NCBI RefSeq assembly: GCF_040436345.1
Contig: NC_133221.1
Span: 30,976,089 to 31,040,088, forward strand
Direction: 5' to 3'
Length of the DNA: 64,000 nt
DNA from: Pagrus major
Taxonomy: Eukaryota > Chordata > Actinopteri > Spariformes > Sparidae
Each line of letters opens with the position of its first letter. Position 1 is the first letter of the stretch. The position numbers and the translations under genes were made by a program. The notes beneath the pieces were generated by a model that saw only the letters and a list, made by a program, of their open reading frames with translations, was not told the DNA's origin and made no database searches. Of the stretch, positions 23,076 through 35,000 are shown one piece after another.

Positions 23076-26000
23076 CTGTAACAGAGAAGAAGAAATGGTG
23101 AAGACAAGCAGAGTCTACATTACAGCCATGCCAGCAGCTCAGTGAGGCTGTACAGCTGTGCTTTGAACACATTACTAACATCAGATGTTTACTATGTTTA
23201 ACATGTTCACCATCTTAGTTTAGCCCTGTTAGCATCCTAACATATGCTAATAAGCACTAAAATCAACACTTTGGTCATAAACCAGAGTGTTGGACAAATT
23301 AAAATGTTGACCTCATGTTGGCAGGAGATCATTGAAGCTAATGTAATTCATCATCCATTCATGTACCAGAGTTCACTGAAGTCCATACAATAGCTGAAAC
23401 CAGAAAATAGAGTGGTTGTATTTCAATAAGCCAACAAAGGTTTAACTTTATTTTACAGGTCTGCAAATGTCTATGTAAGTAGGCAGTAATTACCACGTAA
23501 TGTATATGAAATATGTTTGAACTTATCACCTAAATACCACAATACATAGTTCAGAATGTATTGAAAGTTACCCCAACATCATTTTCAAATAATATTTTGC
23601 TTTTTTTCCAATAAGCAGTTCATAAATAGCTGATCATTTCTATAATATATTTCTGGGAACATTTCAGCTGGTTTCCACTCAACTTCCCCTCAGCAGGCCA
23701 CTAAACTGAAGTGAGTTCAGTTGTTGCAGCTGAATTTGAACTGATGACCTATTGAACTACTTCCTGCCAACTTCTGCAGGTCAGTAAATCAGAAATGTTT
23801 TTTAGCTAATTAATAGGGGGAAAAAGTGAATATTTATATCATCAATCATCATCTGTGTGTGTGAAAGAGGGAGAGAGACTGATTGTTGATTGGTGAGAAT
23901 GTAAATGATGAAAAAATGATCTCAATTTACTGAAGTGTGGAAGTAAAGCTGCAGCAGCTCAGTTCAGTTCAGTGGCTTTGCTGACGGGAAGTTACACAGA
24001 AACTATTTGGAAGTTAAAATGGCATGATCAGCTATTACCAGCTATTTATTAACTGCTTACTGGTGAAAAGCTGGATGTTATCATTAAATAATATTGGGGT
24101 CATTTTCAATTAATTTTAAAGTGATTAATGTGGTATTGAGGGGGTAATTACCAGGAAGTATTAAATATGTTTCTTGGTAATTACAACCTACTTACCATGA
24201 ACTTTCCTGACCTGTAAAATGAAGTGTTACCTCTCAAAAATACCCAGGCACACTGCGGTGCAAAAAACTAAAGAGCATGAATAAATGGCACTTGGCACGT
24301 AGACGTTTCATGTATGCTTTTCAGTTTTGCCAAAGCAGTGTGCTGTGATATTTTTTGCTTATCACTTACTGATCACAAAGAATAGGATTTCACTCTTTCT
24401 TTTTGGTTTCATGATGTGCCCCAAGCTCCAAATAGCACCTGATTTTTTGTGTCTGCATTGATGAAGCAGTTGGATGTACCTGTTCAATAGTTGTTGAGAT
24501 ATTTCAGTAAAAGCCATGAATGTCAACTTGTCAGTGGCATTAGAGGGGCTCACCAAAGTCATCTGGATTGATCCTCTCGGGAACATGAATGTCAAAGTTT
24601 CATGGCAATGTTAAGATATTTCAGTCTAACCCAAAGTGGTGGACCGACATCCCATCCCTACAGCAATACTGGTTACCGGTGGGGATACTCTTCCCTACCT
24701 TGCCATCCTTAGCTTGGTTGCGAGCCCTTGATAGGAGCTCGATGAGGGCCAGCAGGAGCCCGACAGCCAATCCCAGGCCCAGGAGGACAAAGAGACCCCG
24801 AAGATCATTGGGCTGCAGGGCCTCAGAGGTTTGGGCTCTATCAGCACCCATACAGCTGCTGGCCCACCACTTGTCTCGCAGGTACGTCAGCTCTCCGGAC
24901 TCACTTAGCTGGAGGATGGCGATGGTTAGGTTTTTGACCAGTGGGGAACCTGGTGAAGCAAGGAGAGGCAGTGACTCACTCCAAACCTATGAGCATTGTC
25001 CTGCTGTTGGAACAGCCCCCACTCTCTGGTTTCAGGCTCTCCATCAGATTTTCCAAAATGGCCACAATAAGTTAAAAAGTTTTTCTGATGCTAACATTGG
25101 CAGGTTAAGAGAGGCCAAACACTGGAAATGGAAATCAGTCAGCGTGTAATTCATTCTGCCTGATGTTGTGGCGTTCACACCTGTGCTTAGAGCGGTCCAG
25201 TTGTGATCGGACCAGAGAAGACAGAATTTAATACAGGTCTGAACAGGGCTTATTATGAACTTATTTGAAAGATGCAATGATTACCTAAAAATTCTAAACA
25301 CAGGAATCTGAATTGAAAGGTAACTCAAAACATGTAACAATTTCACAGGTGAGGGATTTTTGATCAAAAACACCATGTAGTCCCTGACAGCAGAAAACAT
25401 TGTGACAGGTCCAAACCACTCACCCAGAGGTGCTGCGATGGCGTAGCCTCTCATACCAATGACTTCCTGTGAACGGGTCAATTTACAGTAGCGAGCCACT
25501 GCCAAGTCCAAGGACACTGCTTCACCGATGAAGGCAAAGTTTCCCTCCTGGGTGCGGCGAACACCCTCCTCCATGCTCTGCACGTAGCTCTTCTTACGCT
25601 CCATGTGCTGGTAGATACGGCGGTACACAGGGTTGTTGGAATACTGGGAAAGAAAACAATGTAAAATAAAACATTTTAATCTCCAACACTGTATTCTGAG
25701 TGACATCTGGAGCATGTCATCTCCCACTCAGTTATATGAAGTGAACCAGCTGTAATCACTATAAACTCTAGTTAGGAGCTGCTGAATGTGCCTTAAAGAA
25801 CATCATGGTGGATCCAGACTCCAATGTGCCGTAATCAATCAGGTCCTGGTTGGCGAGGTCTTCAAAACTCATGATGGAGATGTGTTTGTTGTTGGAGTGC
25901 AACACGGAGTTGAAGTTGCCAAAGTAGCAGGCCAGCAGCAGTATAGCAAACAGCCACCAGATGGCGCTGATTAGCCGTCCAGACAGGGCCTTGGGGTGAG

Positions 26001-29000
26001 GACCAGCACCTGAGAGGACAGTGAGAGAAGTCAAGAGGCTGCAGTACAGGTCGACCCACTCCTTTTAAAGTTGAGATTAATGACATGACATAAATTCACA
26101 ACAAAGAGGTTTTATCGTTGATGATGATCACTACCTTGATGGTGTTGTCAATGATAGGTCTAACATTATTTAATGATTGCTCTGACTAAGCTTTCACAAT
26201 TCAAATTGGGAAACCATTGAAGGATAAATTCACCCAAAAACGAAAATAGAGTCATTTTGTGCTCACCACCATGACAATGGAAAGGGATGGGAAGAAGGGA
26301 AGAGTCTTTATTTGATCACATATCATACAATGTACAACATAGTGAAACCGGTGCTCTGCATTTAACCCATCCCGTGGATGCAGTGGGCAGCGTGAACACG
26401 CCCGGTGTGTCCAAATCTTGATTCTAAAAAAATGAAAAAATGCTTTGTTGCCGTTTCATTCTGGTACTCACCTTACAAAGCTGCTAGCAAACTTCAATAC
26501 TAAGCTAGTTATTATTGTTTATGGTGACAATTTACTTGATATTGGTAGAATAATATTATGGAACTAGATTTTTTGTGTCATTCCAAGTGTGAGGCGCAGT
26601 CATCATTGCTACTGTAACCAACAAGAGTTTGATCCACTCCTGACTCGGATCCAGAATGTTTTTTTTTAAATACCTAGTATTGCATCATCTCCTGATGGGA
26701 ATATGAGATGCATTTGATTTATTCAGTCTGACCAGAAGTGGGGATAAAACGTAGAGAAGCAATTCGCACCCAGGTCCTGCCCCAGCAGGATTCAAACCCC
26801 TGACCTGCTTGTGAGGCAACAGTGCTAACCTCTGCGCCACCGTGCTTAAGTCAGGTGAAGTTTCATAGTCCACAAAATATTTCTGGAGCTTCACAGCAAA
26901 ACAATGTTGCAGCATTCTCCTTAACAACTGAGGTAGATGGGGACTTGTTTAAAAATATGAAAAAACAACTGGAAAAAACAAATGTAAAATGGCTCCACAC
27001 AGTTCGGCCAACAAGTTTCTGGAATGCCTGAGATCCCAAACTGATTTCAAAAGATGCTGTTTATATCCATTTACTGATAATATATATCTGTACTGATGCT
27101 GTATATTTGGATATTGTAAATTGTACCATATGTTTTGTATTATTTATATATTTGAACTTTTTCCTCGTGTTTCATTGTATTTTGAGAGGCAAAGGAAGAA
27201 TTTCATTGCACAGGGAAACTTGTTTCTTCAACTGTGCATATGACAATACATTTTTGACCAGACCCGACTTGATTTACACCCTTTATTAAGCTGAAATCTT
27301 CCCTGTAGCTGCTGAGTTAAAAAGGGTTAGGGGTGCACCATGCGTCGAGGGTATATATAACATTTCGAATAAATTTGGGATCCTGGGGCTTTCAGAGACC
27401 TGGATTACATCAGACGGGTTGTTGCGAGACATTTTATCTTATTGCTTTTGGTTCAAGTCCCATCTACTTCAGTTGTTTAGGAAATGTTGCTTTGCTATGA
27501 AGCTCCAGAAATGTTTTGTGCAATACGAAACTTCGCCTGACTTTGCATCAGCATTGGTGTGAGTAGTTAATTTAGGATTTTCATTTTGGGTCAGTTTTAG
27601 GTCGGAGCAGGCTTTTGAGTTTTGCGCACTGAAGTTGTGTTATGAAACATTTGTCAAAGACTTTGTAACATACTGGACGATCATAAGGTTGCGGTGCAGC
27701 ATATCTTTTTGTGAGAGTCTATGAACAGAGACAGTCAGCAGCCATGTGTGTTTCTGTGCCTGTGGTTCAGTTTAGCGTACTGCTGTGTTACCTTGAAGGG
27801 TGAGAGCTCCTGTGATGTACCAGAAGCTGTGCAGCAATGTGAAGTTGTGCTCCTCTGTGTCCGGCTCAGCCCATTCAGCGGGACTGACCCTAGAGAAAAA
27901 TAAATGGGCTTCAAAGCCAGCACTGTTAAACGTACAATATGTAACTTCTGACGCCAGAGAAAATTGGGTGCAGAAAGCCAAACCCTCTGGAGAATAAAGA
28001 CCCCAAGTCACATCAGATTTTGCTCTGATCTGGAGCTGACAGGAGGGGAGCTCCGAGGTTACTTTTTAACTTTTGGTATTAAAATGTGGATTTATGTTCA
28101 CTCCTGTTTATCAACCTGACTAGAGCAGCAAAACAGAGTTTCTGGTAAGTGTCTGAAATGGTGTGCTTAGCTTAGCTTAAGGCTAATAAACTGTAAAGTC
28201 ATCTGGCTGTTTGGGGCGGATGAACACTGCATGAGTAACCCTAATAAACACTTCAAAATAACACAACAAAAAACGTATGCACTTAAGTTCCACCAATTAC
28301 AGTTTAGCTTGTGCTAGCTAGCAGCTATCTATTACTGACACAATCACATGAATTAATCTTATTGATAAACTTCAAGAGAGACAAAAGTTTTATCATATAA
28401 TTTTATACCAATTGCTCTAAGAAAGACGATGAGTGTTCTGTTACCACGGAAAATGCTGGTTGTGGTTATGTGAAAAGATCCTATCATTTGCACAGGATAT
28501 TATGGGGGACTAAGGTGGCTAGAGAAAGAGCAAAATATCACCAATGAAGGTTTTTTCACTTCAGGTTCAAGTTAAATCCACCAGGTTCTGTCTGCAAGAA
28601 CATTTTGAAGCTTGCACTTACCGACCGACGAAGAACATACAGAGACCCGTTAGCAGGAATGCGATGAGGACACCCACCCACATGTCAGTGGAGAAGGGTG
28701 ACATAAGACTAAAGGTGCTCTCCTCAGAGGCCAGATCTTTGCGCAGGATGAAGCCGATTCCTGTTTGCATGAAGGGGGTGGTCATATCCACAAACTGCTC
28801 TCTGACTGCAGTGAGGGTCAGCGGGGCCACGGCCAGGTCAGCCTCCTGGTGGAGGGTATGAGCACACGTATCATACACAAGACACAGAGATAATGTGAGG
28901 CCATTAAAATACATTGCGATGTGTCGACCACATCATTTCCAGTACTTTCAGATGTCTGTCATTGTTCAAACACCCTGTAGTGTGCTATGGTTGTCTCACG

Positions 29001-32000
29001 TGAACCACTGGCTACACTGCCCCACATGTTTTCTAGTGGTTCTGCTCTGTTTTGTCCACATCTGTAAGCTTTAGGAAAAAGTGCACAAATATAAATAAAA
29101 AGACCACAGAGTACAGACAGAGGGCTCCGTCTGTGTCATATATGAGTCATTTTGAAATAGGTCATTATTAAAATGTCAATATAATGCTGAAATAAGTAAT
29201 AAATAATAACTATTATTATTATTTTTATTATTAAATGTTATCAAGATATTCTTTTTTTATATAAAAAAAAGCTGAATTTTCCAATGTATTCATTAGTTTA
29301 TAAGATTCACTGCATTTGTTAATGTGATTCTTTGTTTCATGAATAAATATATTTTGTACTTTTGGGTCACTATACTTAGAAATACATTCCAGCTATGATA
29401 CATAACACAATCCACTCAGCCAATTTAGAGCTGATTAATGCTCATCAGAAGAGAAAGCCATTAAAATATTCATATATTCAAATTAGCATTGACAACTGTC
29501 AGCTTTAAAACTGTTCGGTCATGACACCTTTGGGACCACAAGACAGGCTCAGCTTTGAGAAAAGGCTAACAAACCTAAAACAAACACAGTACATTCAGTA
29601 TATCACATGACACACATCCACTGCTCAGTCCCTGTATCACATTTTAAAGGAAAAGTTCATCCAAAAAGTCATTATTCTACCCACTCGTATGCGTACAGTG
29701 AAGTTTCATAGTCCTACAAAACAGCATTGGTGCATTCTCCTAAACAGCTGAAGTATAAGTGTAAAAACATAAAATGGCTCCAAACAGCTCATCCTGCGTA
29801 ATCCAAGTTGCCAGTAACACAGAGACAGCAAATTGATTTGAAAAGACCATTTTTATACCACTTTTTCCAAGATGAAATCTTCACTGAGGATGCTAAGCTG
29901 AAAGCGTTAGCATGCACCCCGTCTGAAGTGCGTATACAAGCTCAACCACATGTAGACTGTAGGAAGACGTTTAATGTACTTTTTCCCCTGTTTTTTGGGG
30001 GAGTTTTTTACATTAAAACAAATCTCCCATCTACTTGACTACAAAACTTCCCCAGACTTTTCTTTGGCCTGGGGTGGGAAGATAATGACTGAATTTTAAT
30101 TTTTGGGTGAACTCATCCTTTAAGTAGAGCCAGTACAGTTGCACGGTCAATGATTTACCCCTCTGATGATCTCGCCAATCATGCCCTGCCAGTTGCCGCT
30201 AGAGTCCATAACTCCGTAGCGGTTGTCTTTCACCAGGTGCAGTTTGTACTTGAATCCCAGCTTCTTGGAGAGCATAGCGAGCAGGTCGATACAGTAGCCC
30301 TCCAGCTCAGGGCCTCTGCTCATGGTGTATGGGTCATCCTGAGGAAACAGAATGAACAACCTCATTTTAATGGAGAATGTGAGGGATCATTTTGGGAGAA
30401 CTGGGAAGTAAGGTAACAGCCAAGTTCATTCTTTGAAGATGAAGAGAAACTATATTAAATTGATCACAAAATCAAATTGATGCTTTTAGGTGGAAATCTG
30501 GACTCGAACTCTGGTGAGATTAACTTTAAGCATGGCTTTGAGTTAGGAGGGAGAAAATCTCTGGATGTGAATGATTGTTTAAAGATTGCAGTGTCATATA
30601 CACAGGATGTGCAGCGAGCAGGTTATGTGTAGTTGTATCTGAAGGAACATTTCTTTTTTTTCACTGCTAAAACATTCTTATCAAGTCATATTTTGTCTGT
30701 AATTTAAGTCCTTAAAGTTTCATTATCCTGAAACAATCTAAAGATTTCTCTGTTTATCTTTTATATGGCTTAAAGTGATCCCTCATCCAGCACAACTGCT
30801 AAGCGTTAGGGAAATGGCTTCATCCAGAAGTTAACAATCATATAACGCAATCTGGTAAACTGTAGGCCATTGCACTGCACTGTTTTGAGATTCGTGCAGG
30901 TCCGAGGAGACAACTTAGAGGAGAAAATTGAAATGACAACTCCATGTGTCATGTTTTGTGGCAATGCAGCTGGCTAGCTTTATTGAGCCATCAGAGAGCA
31001 CACGACTGCAAGTCACAATCTGTGTATTCTAGACTTGCTTTATGTTTTTGAAAGTCAGTTTAACTTCAAAACTAGCAATTTCGGTCACTTTCTCTTATAA
31101 TATACAATCAGTATTAGTAGCCTACCATACTACATGTCTGAAGTGCACCAGTTGCATTGGATATTTTGTTACTTTAAATCTTTAAATCTCTGATCTGTGA
31201 TGTTATGGATTGCTGTTTTGAAAACCTCTTATTAGTAGTGTTTAGTGTTGCCAGGGCCGACAGCAGCATGAGTCTTCTATTTTTAAACAGGCCTACAGCT
31301 TTGATTTGAAAACCTAAACTGTGTTTCAGTATGGGCTATAGTATCAGTCATTCTACATTTCACCATGTAACGTTTTGCGTTGCCGCTTGCATGTTTTCAG
31401 TGAAATAATTAGGGGAAAATGTGGCACTTTTCTTTCTGCTTGCTGTGCCTGAACATTGATCATCATCTGTCAAAATGCGATGGAAGACTGCAATAAAGTG
31501 ATTTTCCAACATACTTTTTTCATATTGTTTTGTCTTGTACAGAAGGTGTAAATGATGGATCTTTAAGTTACACAAATCTTTCTGTTGTCTCTTTAGAGTT
31601 GGCCAGATAGATGCATTTAATGGTTAAAATTGACAAAATGTTCTCTAATACCTCGAGTTCCCTCTAGAAGCACCTGTTTTTGTTTACTCACAAATGCTCT
31701 CACCGTTTTTACCCCTAACTTGTTTGCATCCCTGGTGTCACCTGGTCTGAAAACTTAGACTTATCTTTAATGATTTTAACTTGGTCAGCACAATTTTATT
31801 ATTACTGATGGAAAAGATGGCCAAATGACAAAAACTCAAACTGTTCTGCTGAGCCAAGATGACTCAGCTGCACAAAGGCCACTGCCCCTTTTCATTCTGG
31901 TGTAGAGAAAAAGGCAAAAAGAAAGAATACCTTTATAGTCGTGATGGATAAGTCCTTGGCGTCTGGAATAGAAAAAAAAAAAGCACCACAATAAGTTTTG

Positions 32001-35000
32001 GATTCTTGTAATGAAGCATGTCAACAAGCAAGAATATTAGCACAAAGCTGAGAGGATTTAGTCTACGCCAGCTCTTTGGCTGATTAGTAGTTTGGTTTCA
32101 TGTCTACAAGCTTATGTGCACAGCCTCCTCTGAAAGCCTAATGAAGCATATTGTTGCTCTGAGCCCCCATCATGCCTTTTTCTCTCAGCCACAGCAATAA
32201 ATAAGCTAAACAGAAACTGGGGGACAATGAGAGTTTTGTTGTTGGTTGTTTTTCAGGAGACCTGGAGAAAGGGCTCCATACTGAGGGGACGGTTGCATGG
32301 TCCAATGAGATGTTGACTGAATCCCTGTGGGGGGGATCAAGGATGTTTTTCTACCGGTGTTTTTCAAGCCCTTGTCCACCATGTAACCAGAGCAGGGGGT
32401 GAACCCCCCGCCCCATCCCCTGACATTACCCATGACACTAAGAGTTGTTTTCTTTTTGCTGTGACTGTGACCAATGGCATTCCCAGCGTGTCCAGCAGGC
32501 CCTAACATGCCCTGCCAGGGTCAGTCAGAGAAAGGAGGGGGGATAAACGGAGGTGCCAGGGGTGCAAATTCTTCATAATTTTATGCAATAACAAAAGTGG
32601 GCCCGGTGGGGTCATATAAAGCCCATGACAATCCATCAGCCTCCTCTAGAGAAGATGGCAGGACCTGCGATCTGCGGAGATGCCTGTCAGTTGACTGCCT
32701 GCCTGCAGAGTTTTCCCCCCACACGGTTAATTGATTTATCACAGTGCTTTCTGGACCACAGCAAGGCGGTAGCCCCTCCACTGGTGAGAAATGGGATTCT
32801 GCCACAGTGGATGGCACACCCTTTGTGCTTTGATAGGACTCCAGCAGTCCAGCAGGGCCAGAGTCAAATGAGAGGAATGATTTGGGAGTGTGACCCCGTC
32901 TAATAGGTCAGCCAGGGCCCGCTGGCACAGAGCTTGGCTTTAACTCTGCAGGCAATTTGCAGAGGCAGCGCTGCTCTGGAGGAGGAATGGATGTCATCAC
33001 TTTGTAAAACCTTGTCCCCTTATAATTCCTGAAAATGTATGTAAATCATCCCAGAATGCCTATCCCAGGCATACCCAAAGTAAATTGAAAGCTGCTCTGA
33101 GCTATTTGGAGTACAGGTATGGTTTTGGTCTCTTTTGAGAGGTAAGTTTCTTCCTCGACTGTCATAAAATTTTAAATGCTGCTGGTATTGAGTTATAGAA
33201 GTTTGAACACTCTGTTTAAGCAGAGACAAACCTGCAGATAACTAATAATTGAGCCTTATGAGCTGGAACGCACAACAAAACAATGGGGTCACAGCATTTG
33301 GTCTGATCTAGTCTACAGAAAGTTCAAATTTGAAACCAGTAGAGAACCAAAAGCACGGCCCTTCCAGTTTGCCCCATGGGACCTTATTTCAGAAAAACTC
33401 TGGTAGTGAATGGAATCACACATATGACGTTTGTCAATTTAAAAAGTTAATTTTTAACTTGAGAAAGTTGTAGTGTCAAAAGACTAATGAAATATAACAC
33501 GATGAAAATGCGTAACTATAGAGACTACACAGCCAACAGTAACAGTCACATTGTCTTGTTTATTCTTTTTCTGTGCCGAGGCGGCGGCCATGTTGGTGTT
33601 GATGACGTATGTGGAGCGAGTCGATGTGGTTTCACTGAGCGGATTAACACAGAACTAGATGGTATTTTACTTTATATGCAACAAACTGCGACTTTCTCAA
33701 CTTGGAAAATTTGCTTTTTAATTCACAAACATCATTTGTGAATTAAAGACGTGTAATTCATGGCATAATTCAAGCGGGATCGAAAAATCATGCCCTGCCA
33801 TCATGCCAGAAAAAAACCCATCTCCATTCACTACCATACATATTTTTTCCAAAATAAGGTCCCATGGGGTCCATCTGAAGGGGTGTGACTTCAGCTCTCT
33901 ATATTGCACACTATTTTTTTTCTTTCTTAAAAAAAAAAGCCATTTTGTAACTCCAGAATACCCTTGCTTGAGAGTAAAAGAAGCATACACACACTTAAGT
34001 GCTATATTTCCCTCTTAAATTAAACTTTGTGGATATAAATAGTCAGAGTCATTAGGTGCTTAGGTGAAAAAACAGGCAATACAACAAGTAACATCCTGGA
34101 AAAACTATGTAAACTTGCATAGTTTCCAAGTGTAGGCTTACGAAAACCCATTAAAATGATATATTGTCATTTTTTAAATGTCATTGGCTACAGGATTTCA
34201 TCCAGTGGCTGACTTGCAGGTCCCTGAGGAGAGAGAGAGGAGAGAAGAGAGAGAAGGTTGTCATCTCTGCAGGGATGCTCGTTAGCTGTTGTAGGCTTCA
34301 GGCAGGACATAGACACTCCTATTGGGTCAAATGAGGTGCCGATGGATACACGATAAGCCATTGTAACCCAACCCTATTGCCAGACAACAATGCTGACTTT
34401 GAACAATTCTGCGAAACCCTATATAAGGTCATCAGCAATTTTTTTAAGTTTAATATAAATGTTTTAAAAATGATTCCTTTCTACAGTGTCTTCATGCGAC
34501 TATGGCAGCATGGTTATGGTATGAGAAAAATTGCGGTTACTGCTAATAAACTATGGTTAAAGGGGCTCTATGTAACAATTTGTAGCCATTTACATGTGTG
34601 AATCACTTTTTTATTGGCCATATGTGAGCAGATTGTAAAAATTAGACCTCCGTCTCCCTTGGTTGCCTATACAAGCTTGTGGATGATTTGTTTAAGTTGT
34701 TAAATGCTGCTGGACTGTGGATTTCTTTGTGAAGGACTTGGGTGTCATTTGCCGCGACAGTCCAAAGGATGTGACTTTATGCACGTTGAGTGACTCGTCT
34801 CGGTGCCTCTCTCCGCCCCGCTCACAGAGAGCAACAGTAGCTAATGTTAGTTTAGAACTACTAACAACTAACAACCGGCTTCCACACAACAGAGAGGATC
34901 CACATAGATTCAACTGAAACACCTGGTTAAAGTTACATAAACAATGTTTTTTTTAACAAGTTAAAAGTAACAATAAATCTTTAACAGGACAAATGAAAAT

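Larger units (their letters stand above)
26221..27599. repeat. fold-back MITE, family 1, split by two insertions
   Basis: It starts AAATTCACCCAAAAACGAAA and ends TTTTCATTTTGGGTCAG. Inside, the family order (GTGAAGTTTCATAGTCCACA, CTGGAGCTTCACAGCAAAAC, AAATGGCTCCACACAG, then the reverse arm with CTATGAAGCTCCAGAAATG) is interrupted at about 26283-26848 and 27068-27277 by unrelated insertions. It lies in intron 6. Confidence 0.7.

Noticed and set aside
24589..25149. 186-codon open frame on the plus strand
   Set aside because: It lies antisense over receptor exon 9 (M4 region) and is its shadow; it has no splice logic or family similarity of its own.
26009..26086. Alternative reading of exon 7 (74-codon frame CWSSPQGPVW)
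   Set aside because: That frame does not continue the pore loop; the frame with AGPHPKALSGR matches the family and the phase of exon 6.
32206..32903. Frames of 78-100 codons in receptor intron 2
   Set aside because: No splice borders in phase with the receptor and no domain similarity; the block is treated as non-coding.
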